NCBI GenBank assembly: GCA_900105225.1
Contig: LT629764.1
Span: 1,727,501 to 1,791,500 of the forward strand
Direction: 5' to 3'
Length of the DNA stretch: 64,000 nucleotides
Source of the DNA: Paenibacillaceae bacterium GAS479
Lineage (GTDB): Bacteria; Bacillota; Bacilli; Paenibacillales; Paenibacillaceae
The notes under the pieces were generated by a model that ran no database searches, was not told the origin of the DNA, and was given only the letters and a program-made list of their open reading frames with translations. Of the stretch, positions 33,351-41,524 are shown in pieces. Made by a program: the position numbers and the translations under genes. Within the stretch, counting starts at the first letter, position 1; the number at the start of each line of letters is the position of its first letter.

Positions 33351-34298
33351 TTATGTTCGAACTTCTTGCTCATCTTCATGCTCTCGGAGAAAGGCTTTTA
33401 AGCCTTCCAAATCCGGCGTTCCTGTGCTTCCGCCGAGAGAGCCAACGGATAGAGCACCGCAAGCATTTCCGTACTGCAAGCTCGTTTCGACGTCCTGCCC
33501 ATTCAAAAAGCCAAACAAATACCCCGCATTAAAAGAGTCGCCAGCTCCGGTTGTATCAACCGCTACGACGGAGTACCCGTGCAGGCGAGATAGCACGTTA
33601 TCCTTTAGCGCTATCGCCCCTTCCGCTCCCAGCTTGATGACTACATGCTCGCAATATTTCCCTATATGCCTGATGCAGTCTTCAATGTTGCTCAATCCCG
33701 TGTAATGTTGAGCCTCCGTTTCGTTCATCAAAAAGACGTCGATATCTTGCATCAATTCGAATATGCCATCGTCCCATTCCCCGGAATCGTCCCAGCCCAC
33801 ATCACAGGATAGGCTGACACCTCTTGCTTTCAGTTCTTTCGTCATTTCTACGTATTGATCGTGATTTCTCCTGCCTCTATAACCGGTAATATGGACATGT
33901 CTGCCTTGAGCAATTGCATCAAAATCCAAGATATCCATCCGAAGCTCAGCATTTGATCCGGCATAAGTAATGAAGGATCGATCCGTTTCAGGATTGAACG
34001 CGATTGAGATGCCCGTGTTATTAATATCGCTATTTCGAATCATCCTGGTATCGATACCATATTGCTCAAAACGTTCCCGAATATATTGTCCGTAGTTGTC
34101 ATCCCCCAGCACTCCGTTGAATGCAACACGAATGCCAAGTTTAGCGAGAGAGACTGCAAAAAGAGCAGCTCCCCCACCAACATGCATCGTCATTCTATCC
34201 ACGAAAATTTCCTGGCCCGGCTGAGGAACTTGACTGAAGCCTTCCACCACAAGATCGATATTGACATCCCCGATTACAACCGCATCATAAATTCTCAA
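33351..34298 (-). CDS. PfkB-family sugar kinase
   Basis: 315 residues. The N-terminal signature is VIGDVNIDLVVEG with the GG pair in HVGGGAALFAVSLAKLG. The C-terminal PfkB signature is VDTTGAGDSFNAGYLFGFL, its GAGD holding the catalytic aspartate and anion hole. The family phosphorylates sugars or nucleosides with ATP. In this operon mannose released by the two mannosidases, or fructose derived from it, is a natural substrate, but this is inference. The gene lies between LacI and GH125 with 22 nt on each side. Confidence 0.9.
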   Translation of the reverse strand: MRIYDAVVIGDVNIDLVVEGFSQVPQPGQEIFVDRMTMHVGGGAALFAVSLAKLGIRVAFNGVLGDDNYGQYIRERFEQYGIDTRMIRNSDINNTGISIAFNPETDRSFITYAGSNAELRMDILDFDAIAQGRHVHITGYRGRRNHDQYVEMTKELKARGVSLSCDVGWDDSGEWDDGIFELMQDIDVFLMNETEAQHYTGLSNIEDCIRHIGKYCEHVVIKLGAEGAIALKDNVLSRLHGYSVVAVDTTGAGDSFNAGYLFGFLNGQDVETSLQYGNACGALSVGSLGGSTGTPDLEGLKAFLREHEDEQEVRT

Positions 34299-34320
34299 TG
34301 TCTTCTCCCTCTTCCGATTG

Positions 34321-35358
34321 CTAGATAATTAAGCTTTTCGCGTTGTTGACTTGTGCCGTGCAGCTGTCCCGGACGACCAGCTGATGCTTAAGGATGACAT
34401 CCTCATTCTGCGGAGCCTCGCTGTCTGTTATTAAATCAAGAAGCTTCTCGACCGTCACCTTGCCCATTTCTAAAATCGGCTGCTCCATCGACGACAATCG
34501 TGGTCGTACCTGCTCCGTCAACTGGCTCCCGTCGAATCCGATTACAGCTATATTATTCGGAACCTTCAATCCATGGTCATGGATGCAATTCATAGCTCCG
34601 ACAGCCATATCATCACTAACCGCAAAGACAGCCGTAGGATAGGTGTCGCCACTCAGAATTTCCTTCATCTTGTCGTATCCGCTTTGCGTTTTGTAATCGC
34701 CAAAGCGGATATAATCGTCTACTTGATCAATTCCACAATCAGCAAGGGCGTGACTGTAACCGATATAACGGTTTTGCCCTGAGGTCACGTCCCTCATATC
34801 TCCTCCGATAAATCCGATTCGAGTATGACCCAAACGGATCAAATGACGTGTGGCTTCATAAGCGGCTGCATAGTCATCAATAATGACGGATATGAATTTT
34901 TGATCCACGGGCTTAACGCTAGAAAAGATGATCGGGATATCAAGCTTGAGAATTAAATCGCGAATTTCATCGTTTATTTTTTCATGCATGATTATAATTC
35001 CGTCTACACGCATCTGCTGAAACACTTGTAAATACTTGAGTTCTTTGTCCGTATCCTCGATGATGTTGCAGACCATTAGATTATATTCGTTAAGACTCGC
35101 GGTTCTCTCAATCGTGCTTAGAATCGTGGAATAAAAGCTAGAAGTAACATCAGGGACAATAACACCGATCAGGTTCGTCTTCTGCCGTACAAGACTTCTT
35201 GCAATATGACTAGGAGTATAACCGAGCTCGTCAATCGCCCGCTGAACCCTGGCTTTCAAATCGTCTTTGACGTATTTCTCACCGTTTAACACTCTCGAGA
35301 CCGTCGTAACGGATACACCCGCGTGTTTAGCGACATCCTTAATCTTTGGTGCCATCAT
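34321..35358 (-). CDS. LacI-family regulator of the mannosidase operon
   Basis: 345 residues from the ATG at 35358, which follows AGGGGGACG; the frame is open 132 nt further upstream but without a ribosome site and through the operator. The headpiece KIKDVAKHAGVSVTTVSRVL (residues 5-25) is the LacI helix-turn-helix and the hinge helix is SHIARSLVRQ. The rest is a periplasmic-binding-protein-like effector domain (LIGVIVPDVTSSFY, FIGGDMRDVTS, AVIGFDGSQL). It heads the five-gene operon. Two LacI-type operators lie at 35390 and 35461 in its own promoter region, so it probably represses its operon until a mannose derivative binds. Confidence 0.93.
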   Translation of the reverse strand: MMAPKIKDVAKHAGVSVTTVSRVLNGEKYVKDDLKARVQRAIDELGYTPSHIARSLVRQKTNLIGVIVPDVTSSFYSTILSTIERTASLNEYNLMVCNIIEDTDKELKYLQVFQQMRVDGIIIMHEKINDEIRDLILKLDIPIIFSSVKPVDQKFISVIIDDYAAAYEATRHLIRLGHTRIGFIGGDMRDVTSGQNRYIGYSHALADCGIDQVDDYIRFGDYKTQSGYDKMKEILSGDTYPTAVFAVSDDMAVGAMNCIHDHGLKVPNNIAVIGFDGSQLTEQVRPRLSSMEQPILEMGKVTVEKLLDLITDSEAPQNEDVILKHQLVVRDSCTAQVNNAKSLII

Positions 35359-35389
35359 CGTCCCCCTGCCTTCAAGCTTAATTAATTTC

Positions 35390-35474
35390 TGGAATCGATA
35401 CCATAAGTCGATAAAAAAATTTGACCCTATTTCTATTCTACTATAATGGAATCGGAATAATGGTATCGGTGCCA
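35390..35474 (-). promoter_or_regulatory. Two LacI-type operators flanking the operon promoter
   Basis: TGGAATCGATACCA (35390-35403) is nearly perfectly palindromic around ATCGAT. TGGTATCGGTGCCA (35461-35474) is a second copy of the same TGGtATCGnTnCCA form, 71 bp away. Candidate promoter boxes lie between them, with -10 candidates TATAGT or TAGAAT near 35440 on the minus strand. Two sites of one repressor on both sides of a promoter suggest looping or cooperative repression. Confidence 0.75.
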
Positions 35475-35580
35475 GAAAGAAAACTTTCATGGTACCGCTT
35501 ACATCTTATCTATGGTTCATTATAATATGTAAATCCCTGTTTGACAATAATTCATACGAAAACTTAACATTCAAAAAAGC

Positions 35581-36804
35581 TTAAATTGCTCCTGAAACAA
35601 GGGTTCCTTTATGGATTACTGCCCGCCGTTCCGCGCGTCTGGCAACAGCTTCAGCTGTACAGCTTGCCTGTACTAAAACTAGGCTTGCTTCATCTCCGAT
35701 TGCAGGCCAAACTTGCTTCCCTTTTTCATCCAGCGGAGTAATTCCACGTGTAATGTATTTAATGGATTGGGATAGCTTGAACTCAGAGCTGAATCCGTAG
35801 AGCTCCGCCAACCGGCCAACCTTTTCCAAGTTATCGCCATTGCCAAAAGGAGACCAATGATCCGTCACGCTGTCCGTACCAAGCTCTACACGCACGCCGT
35901 TCGAATCCATCATCGGAATAGGCATGTGCAGCTTGCCAATCGGAACCGTTGAGGTAACTCCAATGTCCAGTTTACCGAATCGTTCTGCAAGCCCAGTAAC
36001 TTGTTCCTGTGAATTCGTGGCAAAAGCAAACGCATGACTAACGGTAACCTTCCCCTGCCAGCCGGCCTCTTCCGTCAAATCCGCGAGTCTATTAAGCGTC
36101 GCCAAGCCTGCTGCCCCAGTATCATGAACATGGAGATCAATGCCAGCGCCCGTTTCAACTGCTATTTCCATTGTCTTTTGCAGGGAACGTTCCATATCTC
36201 CATCGATAGTGGCAGGGTCAACGGAGCCGACAAATGCCGCTCCATTCAATACCGCTTCTTTAACTCGGGCAACGGAATCGGACAGCAGCAGTCCATGCTG
36301 CGGAAACGCCACAAGCTCCCCCGTAACTTTGCCGTCGAATGTATTCAATGCTGCCTTAGTCGCTTCCAGCAAGTGCAATTCGCTGACCGGATCGATGTTC
36401 ACATGAGCTCTTACATGGGTAGAACCATGGGAAAGTAATAGAGCAAGCAGCTTCTCAGCACGTTCTTGCGACACCGAAATAAAACCTGGAAGCAGTTGCC
36501 GCTCTTGTTCAATACGGTCAAAAATGGTCGCTGCCGGACGAACAGCTCGCCACGGTCCGCCATAAAATGTTTTGTCCAGATGGATATGTGCGTCTTTGAA
36601 AGAAGGCAGCAGCAGTAAACCTTTGGCATCATGTTTCGGCAGCTCGTCCGCAAGATCGGCGGTATGGACCACAATCTCCTGGATGCTTCCATCCTGGATA
36701 CGAATATGGAACAGCTCTGTCGATGTGCCTACCACTTGCTCCCTTTCGTATTCATAACCGGTTTCCAGTCTTGCATTCAAGATCCAATAGGCTCCGTTCA
36801 ACAT
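35581..36804 (-). CDS. Amidohydrolase (cytosine deaminase-like)
   Basis: 407 residues. The metal-binding motif LPSFKDAHIHLDK (about residue 66-78) with a lysine after D, HVRAHVNIDP, HVHDTG and VSHAFAFA (ligand histidine) and ELGTDSVTDHWSPFGNGDN (final aspartate) match cytosine deaminase/N-isopropylammelide-type amidohydrolases. The product hydrolyses an exocyclic amine from a heterocycle; the actual substrate is not known. ATG at 36804 follows AGGAGG. It is separate from the mannosidase operon by about 90 nt, in the same direction, with TTTTTTGAATG near its end. Confidence 0.82.
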   Translation of the reverse strand: MLNGAYWILNARLETGYEYEREQVVGTSTELFHIRIQDGSIQEIVVHTADLADELPKHDAKGLLLLPSFKDAHIHLDKTFYGGPWRAVRPAATIFDRIEQERQLLPGFISVSQERAEKLLALLLSHGSTHVRAHVNIDPVSELHLLEATKAALNTFDGKVTGELVAFPQHGLLLSDSVARVKEAVLNGAAFVGSVDPATIDGDMERSLQKTMEIAVETGAGIDLHVHDTGAAGLATLNRLADLTEEAGWQGKVTVSHAFAFATNSQEQVTGLAERFGKLDIGVTSTVPIGKLHMPIPMMDSNGVRVELGTDSVTDHWSPFGNGDNLEKVGRLAELYGFSSEFKLSQSIKYITRGITPLDEKGKQVWPAIGDEASLVLVQASCTAEAVARRAERRAVIHKGTLVSGAI

Positions 36805-36994
36805 GCTTACCTCCTGATTTTAATTAGTTTTCCACATCGTATTACTTTTCACTTTTGTCCGGGCTTTTCACACTCCTGTTATTTTACATCTTCGCATATC
36901 ACTATGACGTTCAGCAAGCAATGGGAAGTTCGGGGTCAACACTTGTTACTCGCACGTAGCCGTTCATCATCAGCCAGGAAGGAATTATATTCCA

Positions 36995-37468
36995 TTAATG
37001 AGCAGTCGCATCCAATAACATATGTCTGTATTTGGCTATTATTTTTTGATGGCTTTTAGGAATATTCTGGGGTAATTCTTCAATATTAATAAATTCCAAG
37101 CTCATCGATTCAGCATCATTAATACGAAGCTCGCCAGTGAACTCGTTCGACCAATAAGCAGTGACGACAACATAAAACTCATCGCCATTTGGGGTTTTGA
37201 TGTAATTTTCACTACCAGAGAATACGTCTATCAAATGCAGGGTACCAATCGTAAGTCCGGTTTCCTCAAAAACTTCTCTACGTGCCGTTTCTTCCGTTGA
37301 TTCGCCAAGCTCCATTAGGCCGCCTGGCAGACCAAATCTACCGACGGGATGCTGCATCCGTTTTTGCAGCAATATTCGATTGCTCCCATCATTTATGAGT
37401 ACAACTGCTCCAACAAGAATTAAAGGAATATGTCCGACTATCTTCCGTAAATCTTCTACATAGCCCAT
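36995..37468 (-). CDS. Nudix hydrolase
   Basis: 157 residues from the ATG at 37468 (GGAGTG 9 nt upstream); a GTG at 37480 is possible but lacks spacing for a ribosome site. The Nudix box is GGLMELGEST, then EETARREVFEETGL, complete. The protein starts MGYVEDLRKIVGHIPLILVG, the N-terminal form common in ADP-ribose or dNTP pyrophosphatase-like MutT proteins of Bacilli. It is probably a separate unit between the amidohydrolase gene and the importer, with the importer terminator 49 nt to its left. Confidence 0.88.
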   Translation of the reverse strand: MGYVEDLRKIVGHIPLILVGAVVLINDGSNRILLQKRMQHPVGRFGLPGGLMELGESTEETARREVFEETGLTIGTLHLIDVFSGSENYIKTPNGDEFYVVVTAYWSNEFTGELRINDAESMSLEFINIEELPQNIPKSHQKIIAKYRHMLLDATAH

Positions 37469-37516
37469 TATTAATTTCACTCCAAATATTAGATTTTATA
37501 TAGAGAATGACATGAA

Positions 37517-37550
37517 ACAGCCCCAATGCCAAAGGGCTCATTGGGGCTGT
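37517..37550 (-). terminator. Terminator at the end of the importer operon
   Basis: ACAGCCCCAATG pairs with CATTGGGGCTGT across a 10-nt loop, 8 nt after the permease stop at 37558, then TTTC. Confidence 0.75.
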
Positions 37551-37557
37551 GATTTAG

Positions 37558-38448
37558 CTACTCCTTAACCGATCCTAACGTAATGCCATGAACGAAGAAA
37601 CGCTGCAGGAACGGATAAATCATTAATATTGGAATCATCGCAATAAAGATTTTGGCGGCATTCAAAGTCTGATTGGATAGCTCACTCAAGCGTTTCAATG
37701 CTTCAGGATCCGTATTGATCGTCGTAAAGTCCATTTGCACGACCATTTGTTGAATATAGGTTTGCAGCGGATAATTTTCCGGTGTCGTCATAAATACTAG
37801 ACCGCTGAAAAATTCATTCCAGTGACCGACGATAGAGAACAGTGTGATCGTAGCTAACACCGGTACGGATAAAGGAACGAATAGTTTTACTAACGTATAC
37901 CACGGGCCAGCGCCATCCACAAATGCGGATTCCTCCAACTCTTTTGGCAGATTGCGGAAGAAGTTAATGACCAGAATGACATTGAACATAGGCAGTCCGC
38001 CAGACAGCACCAACACCCAAATACTGTCGATCAGCCCGTAGGCCTTCACCGTTTGGTAGAGTGGAATAAGACCGCCGCTGAACATCATCATGAACACCAG
38101 AATCCACATAAGGACATTTCTTAAACGGAAATCTCTCGTGGTTTTGGATAACGGATATGCCATAAGCACCGTAACGACGAAGCTCAGAGCAGCTCCCAAT
38201 ACTACACGTTGAATGGATACCCAGAAGGAGTTGAAAAATACGGCGTCCTTCATGATTTCCTTATAAGAGTTAAAGTTAAATCCAATGGGCCACACACTGA
38301 CGATGCCAGCCGCAGCTGCTGATTTCTGACTAAGAGAAACCATCAACGTATACCAGATAGGCAGTATACAGAGCAGCGAGATGACAACCAAAAAGATGAT
38401 CAGCATTATATCGAATAGCTTGGAGGCAGCTGACGTTTCTCTAATCAT
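37558..38448 (-). CDS. Oligosaccharide ABC permease (LplC type)
   Basis: 296 residues, six membrane helices. The EAA loop reads LEESAFVDGAGPWYTLVKLF. The LplC/YtcP subgroup mark is the end FFVHGITLGSVKE. It pairs with the LplB-type permease whose gene ends 15 nt upstream. No ATPase gene is in the operon, as is usual where a shared MsmX-type ATPase serves several importers. The substrate is inferred to be a mannose-containing oligosaccharide from the neighbouring genes. Confidence 0.93.
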   Translation of the reverse strand: MIRETSAASKLFDIMLIIFLVVISLLCILPIWYTLMVSLSQKSAAAAGIVSVWPIGFNFNSYKEIMKDAVFFNSFWVSIQRVVLGAALSFVVTVLMAYPLSKTTRDFRLRNVLMWILVFMMMFSGGLIPLYQTVKAYGLIDSIWVLVLSGGLPMFNVILVINFFRNLPKELEESAFVDGAGPWYTLVKLFVPLSVPVLATITLFSIVGHWNEFFSGLVFMTTPENYPLQTYIQQMVVQMDFTTINTDPEALKRLSELSNQTLNAAKIFIAMIPILMIYPFLQRFFVHGITLGSVKE

Positions 38449-38463
38449 TTTAATGCTCCTTCG

Positions 38464-39354
38464 TTAAAAGATCCGGTAATTGGTAAACCGGCTGGCAAGG
38501 TAATAGGATAACGTAATCAAAATGAAGCCAACTACGGATTTCAGCAAGCCTACTGCTGTAGCTAGACCAAATTGTAATTTCAAAAGACCTTCGCGATAGA
38601 CCCAAGTATCTATAATATCGCCAGTTGAATATACGAGCGGATTGTACAGATTGAAGATCTGATCAAATCCGGCATTCAGGACATTTCCAAGGCTCAAGAT
38701 GAGCAACAGCAACGCTGTTGGTGCAATGCCTGGAAGCGTGATATGCCGCAGTCTATGCCAACGGTTAGCTCCATCCAGAGCCGCAGCCTCGTATAGGGAA
38801 GGATTGATTCCCGTTAATGCCGCCAAATAAATAATCGTATTGAAGCCGAATTCTTTCCACACATCACTTCCGACGATGAGATACGGGAACAGCTCCGGTT
38901 TGCCCATGAATAGAATCGGATCAACACCGAATACGGATAACAGGTTATTAACTGGACCTGAGAACGAGAAGACGTCCATAATAATTCCGCTGAGAATGAC
39001 CCAGGACAGAAAATGAGGCAAGTAGACCAAAGTCTGAACCCATCTTTTGAAGATGGCGACCTGTACTTCATGAAGCATCAGCGCGAAAAGTACCGGTACG
39101 ATCAGATGCGCGACAATTTTCAGTAAAGCGATAAACACGGTGTTGAAAAAGATCACCTTACTGTCATTAAGCGAAAACATGTATTCAAAGTTTTCCAGGC
39201 CGACCCATTCCGATCCAAATACGCCGCGTACAGGCTGATAATCCTGAAATGCAATCAGCACCCCGAACATCGGCACAATACTGAACATAATTAGCCATAT
39301 ATACCCTGGCAACAGCATGAGGTAGTAATGTTTTGAAAAGCCTTTGTTTCTCAC
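38464..39354 (-). CDS. Oligosaccharide ABC permease (LplB type)
   Basis: 296 residues with six helices and the EAA loop LYEAAALDGANRWHRLRHI. The N-terminus FSKHYYLMLLPGYIWLIMF and the C-terminus LASRFTNYRIF are characteristic of LplB/YtcO-type permeases. The gene has its own control region (39418-39562) with a -10 box TATACT and the same boxes as the binding protein promoter, so it can be induced independently of the upstream gene. Confidence 0.93.
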   Translation of the reverse strand: MRNKGFSKHYYLMLLPGYIWLIMFSIVPMFGVLIAFQDYQPVRGVFGSEWVGLENFEYMFSLNDSKVIFFNTVFIALLKIVAHLIVPVLFALMLHEVQVAIFKRWVQTLVYLPHFLSWVILSGIIMDVFSFSGPVNNLLSVFGVDPILFMGKPELFPYLIVGSDVWKEFGFNTIIYLAALTGINPSLYEAAALDGANRWHRLRHITLPGIAPTALLLLILSLGNVLNAGFDQIFNLYNPLVYSTGDIIDTWVYREGLLKLQFGLATAVGLLKSVVGFILITLSYYLASRFTNYRIF

Positions 39355-39417
39355 AATCGTTCACTCCTTGTTTTCGGCCTAGAGAATCGCTGGATCGTTG
39401 CTTAGCGTTGTTCATTC

Positions 39418-39562
39418 AGTATAATCACAAGCGGCTATTCCCTGAGATAGATAACAAGCGGACATTGGGATAGAGAAATGAAGCCAAGTGTAGAAATTTT
39501 ACAATCCGTTTGATCGATAATTTATAACATTTACACCTCTGCTCAGCTTACATTTGTCTACC
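39418..39562 (-). promoter_or_regulatory. Importer promoter B (permease genes) with three response-regulator boxes
   Basis: The -10 is TATACT (39423-39418). After 37 bp comes the block GACATTGGGATAGAGAAATG (39461-39480, plus strand), preceded on its -10 side by AGATAGATAACAAG. TAACAT starts 64 bp and TACATTTGTCTACC 88 bp from the block start. Promoter A at 41376 has the same order and spacing. Confidence 0.85.
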
Positions 39563-39602
39563 TATAGGCGATGAAATGACCTAGAGATACCAGCCGACGA
39601 CA

Positions 39603-39638
39603 AACAGCCCTCCCCGTGTTCGGGAAGGGTTGCTCGTT
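39603..39638 (-). terminator. Intercistronic stem-loop after the binding protein gene
   Basis: CAGCCCTCCCCG and CGGGAAGGGTTG pair across TGTT, 33 nt past the stop. Such a hairpin usually lowers read-through to the permeases and keeps the binding protein in excess. It lies within the upstream part of promoter B. Confidence 0.65.
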
Positions 39639-39671
39639 AGGATCATTTGGCAATCCTCATTCATTGATTCG

Positions 39672-41336
39672 TTATTTTTTGACCGTTTCAGCAATCTCTT
39701 CTAGAATATCGCTGCCGCCTTGTTTACTCCAATCTTCAACATACTTATCAAAAGATTCGAGCGGTGCAGAGCCCATAATAATTTTCAGGAAGGTTTCATT
39801 TTCCAGCTTTCTTAAGTTGGTCCATTTTTTCTCGACTGTTTTGGTCCGTGCATAGGACACACTTGTCATCTTGTTGATGGCTGGATCATAATGGTTTTTC
39901 GCACCGACCATGATGGAGAATGCACGCATGAAATCTTTATCGCTTTGATTCCAATACTGAATATCCATTTTGTCATAAGGCTCCAGCTTGGAGTTTTTAA
40001 TGGTGGCCAAAGAGTTTTTCAACAATTTATATTCCGGCATGTCGCCAAAGTCTTCCGGCTTTTTCGTTCCCGCTAATACTTCTTGCAGCGCTTTATACTC
40101 AAATCCGATTTCATCGAGCGGTGCAAAGAAGTTGCGAACCAGCATGAAATCATTGCCGTGAATAGCTTCGTCTCTCAAATAAAGGTTGTTCAGCTTGATT
40201 GGAGCTTCTGGATGTTCATAACCTTTGCGGACTACCAAAAATCCGCTCGATGGGTTAGCTACTTTGACGTTGTACTTGCCCTCTGCGTCCAGCGGCAATG
40301 CATAGGCCTGCCAATTGGCTTTAGGATCGTTCTGCCAAGCGCTCGGCAGCGGCCAGTATCCGCCATAGAACCCTTCAAAGAACATGCCAGCTTTGCCGCT
40401 AATGACCGTCTCTTCAGCCGCTTTGCGAATGCCGATTTCTTTATCGATCAAGCCGGCTGCGTACATTTCGCGCAGCTTGGCAAGCGCATTTTTGGTTTCA
40501 GTTGTATTCGATCCATATGCCGGATTACCGTCTGCACCTTCAACCCAGACTCCAGGATAAGAGTCATAAGCTGCGAAGATCGGCGTTAAATCCATCGAGC
40601 CAGGTCCGCCCGTAAAGTCATTGTACAATGCTGTACCTGCAGCAATACCGATCGTATCGGCTTGTTTATTGCCATCAGGGTCTTGCTCCACAAATGCTTT
40701 TGCTACATTTTGCAGCTCCTCCACCGTTTTGGGCGGCTTAAGACCAAGCTTATCAAGCCAATCTTGACGAATCCAAAGCATGTTGAAGTCTTCCGCGCTT
40801 ACATTCGGAATAGCCATCATTTTGCCGTCAAAGGTAACTTGTTCTTTTGCGAGGCCTTTTGTACTATCAATAATTTTTTTCACAGCAGGAGAGGCGTAGT
40901 TATTGTAAACTTCCGTGAGATCTTCAATAGCTCCTGCCTTCACCATCTGATTCAATTGGACCTGGCTAACGACCATAACATCTGGCAGATCGTTGCTGGC
41001 AATGGACAAATTCATTTTCTGGTCAAAATTCTCTTTGGATACTTGCCATGCAATATCAAATTCGATATTAAGATCATTTTTAATGGCCGTTTTCCAGGCA
41101 TTTTTCTCGAGAGTTTCCCCTTTAGTAGACTTAAAAGCAGGGTCTACAGAATAAGCGATGCTTATTTTTACCGGGTCCCTGTATTTACCAAACGGATCGG
41201 CTGCTGCGGCAGGGTCACCCGTTGCTGGAGTATTCGTAGCTGTTCCTGAATTTTTAGGCTCATTTGAGGCATTTGAACATGCTGCTACTGCTGCCATTGA
41301 GGCTACAAGCAACACTGTAGTAAGCTTTTTATACAT
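39672..41336 (-). CDS. Oligosaccharide-binding lipoprotein (LipO type)
   Basis: 554 residues, the size usual for the LipO/YtcQ subgroup. The lipobox is VAACSNAS with C20. Features are DPFGKYRDPVKISIAYS, VMVVSQVQLNQMVKAGAIEDL and QDWLDKLGLKPPKTVEEL. It captures an oligosaccharide for the LplB/LplC pair. The mannosidase operon and the adjacent YesM/YesN sensor suggest an alpha-mannoside. Its promoter (A, 41376-41520) carries the three conserved boxes described for promoter B. Confidence 0.93.
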   Translation of the reverse strand: MYKKLTTVLLVASMAAVAACSNASNEPKNSGTATNTPATGDPAAAADPFGKYRDPVKISIAYSVDPAFKSTKGETLEKNAWKTAIKNDLNIEFDIAWQVSKENFDQKMNLSIASNDLPDVMVVSQVQLNQMVKAGAIEDLTEVYNNYASPAVKKIIDSTKGLAKEQVTFDGKMMAIPNVSAEDFNMLWIRQDWLDKLGLKPPKTVEELQNVAKAFVEQDPDGNKQADTIGIAAGTALYNDFTGGPGSMDLTPIFAAYDSYPGVWVEGADGNPAYGSNTTETKNALAKLREMYAAGLIDKEIGIRKAAEETVISGKAGMFFEGFYGGYWPLPSAWQNDPKANWQAYALPLDAEGKYNVKVANPSSGFLVVRKGYEHPEAPIKLNNLYLRDEAIHGNDFMLVRNFFAPLDEIGFEYKALQEVLAGTKKPEDFGDMPEYKLLKNSLATIKNSKLEPYDKMDIQYWNQSDKDFMRAFSIMVGAKNHYDPAINKMTSVSYARTKTVEKKWTNLRKLENETFLKIIMGSAPLESFDKYVEDWSKQGGSDILEEIAETVKK

Positions 41337-41375
41337 ATATGTCCCCTTCTTTCGCTATGTTTTTGCTTCGTGTTA

Positions 41376-41520
41376 AGTATATAGGGGAACGTCGGTAGGG
41401 TTAGATAGATAGCGAGATGACATTGGGGTAGAGAAATGAAGGCAATTCGAAGGAGACGGAACGTCGAGCGAGATTATGCCGCTAACATCTTCCATCCCTA
41501 TGATCCTACATTTATCTACC
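41376..41520 (-). promoter_or_regulatory. Importer promoter A (binding protein gene) with three response-regulator boxes
   Basis: The -10 is TATACT (41381-41376). After 37 bp comes GACATTGGGGTAGAGAAATG (41419-41438, plus strand), preceded by AGATAGATAGCGAG. TAACAT is at +64 (41483) and TACATTTATCTACC at +88 (41507-41520) from the block start. The last is the complement of the GGTAGAGAAATGA inside the first block, so the site contains inverted copies of one element. Confidence 0.85.
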
Positions 41521-41524
41521 CGTT

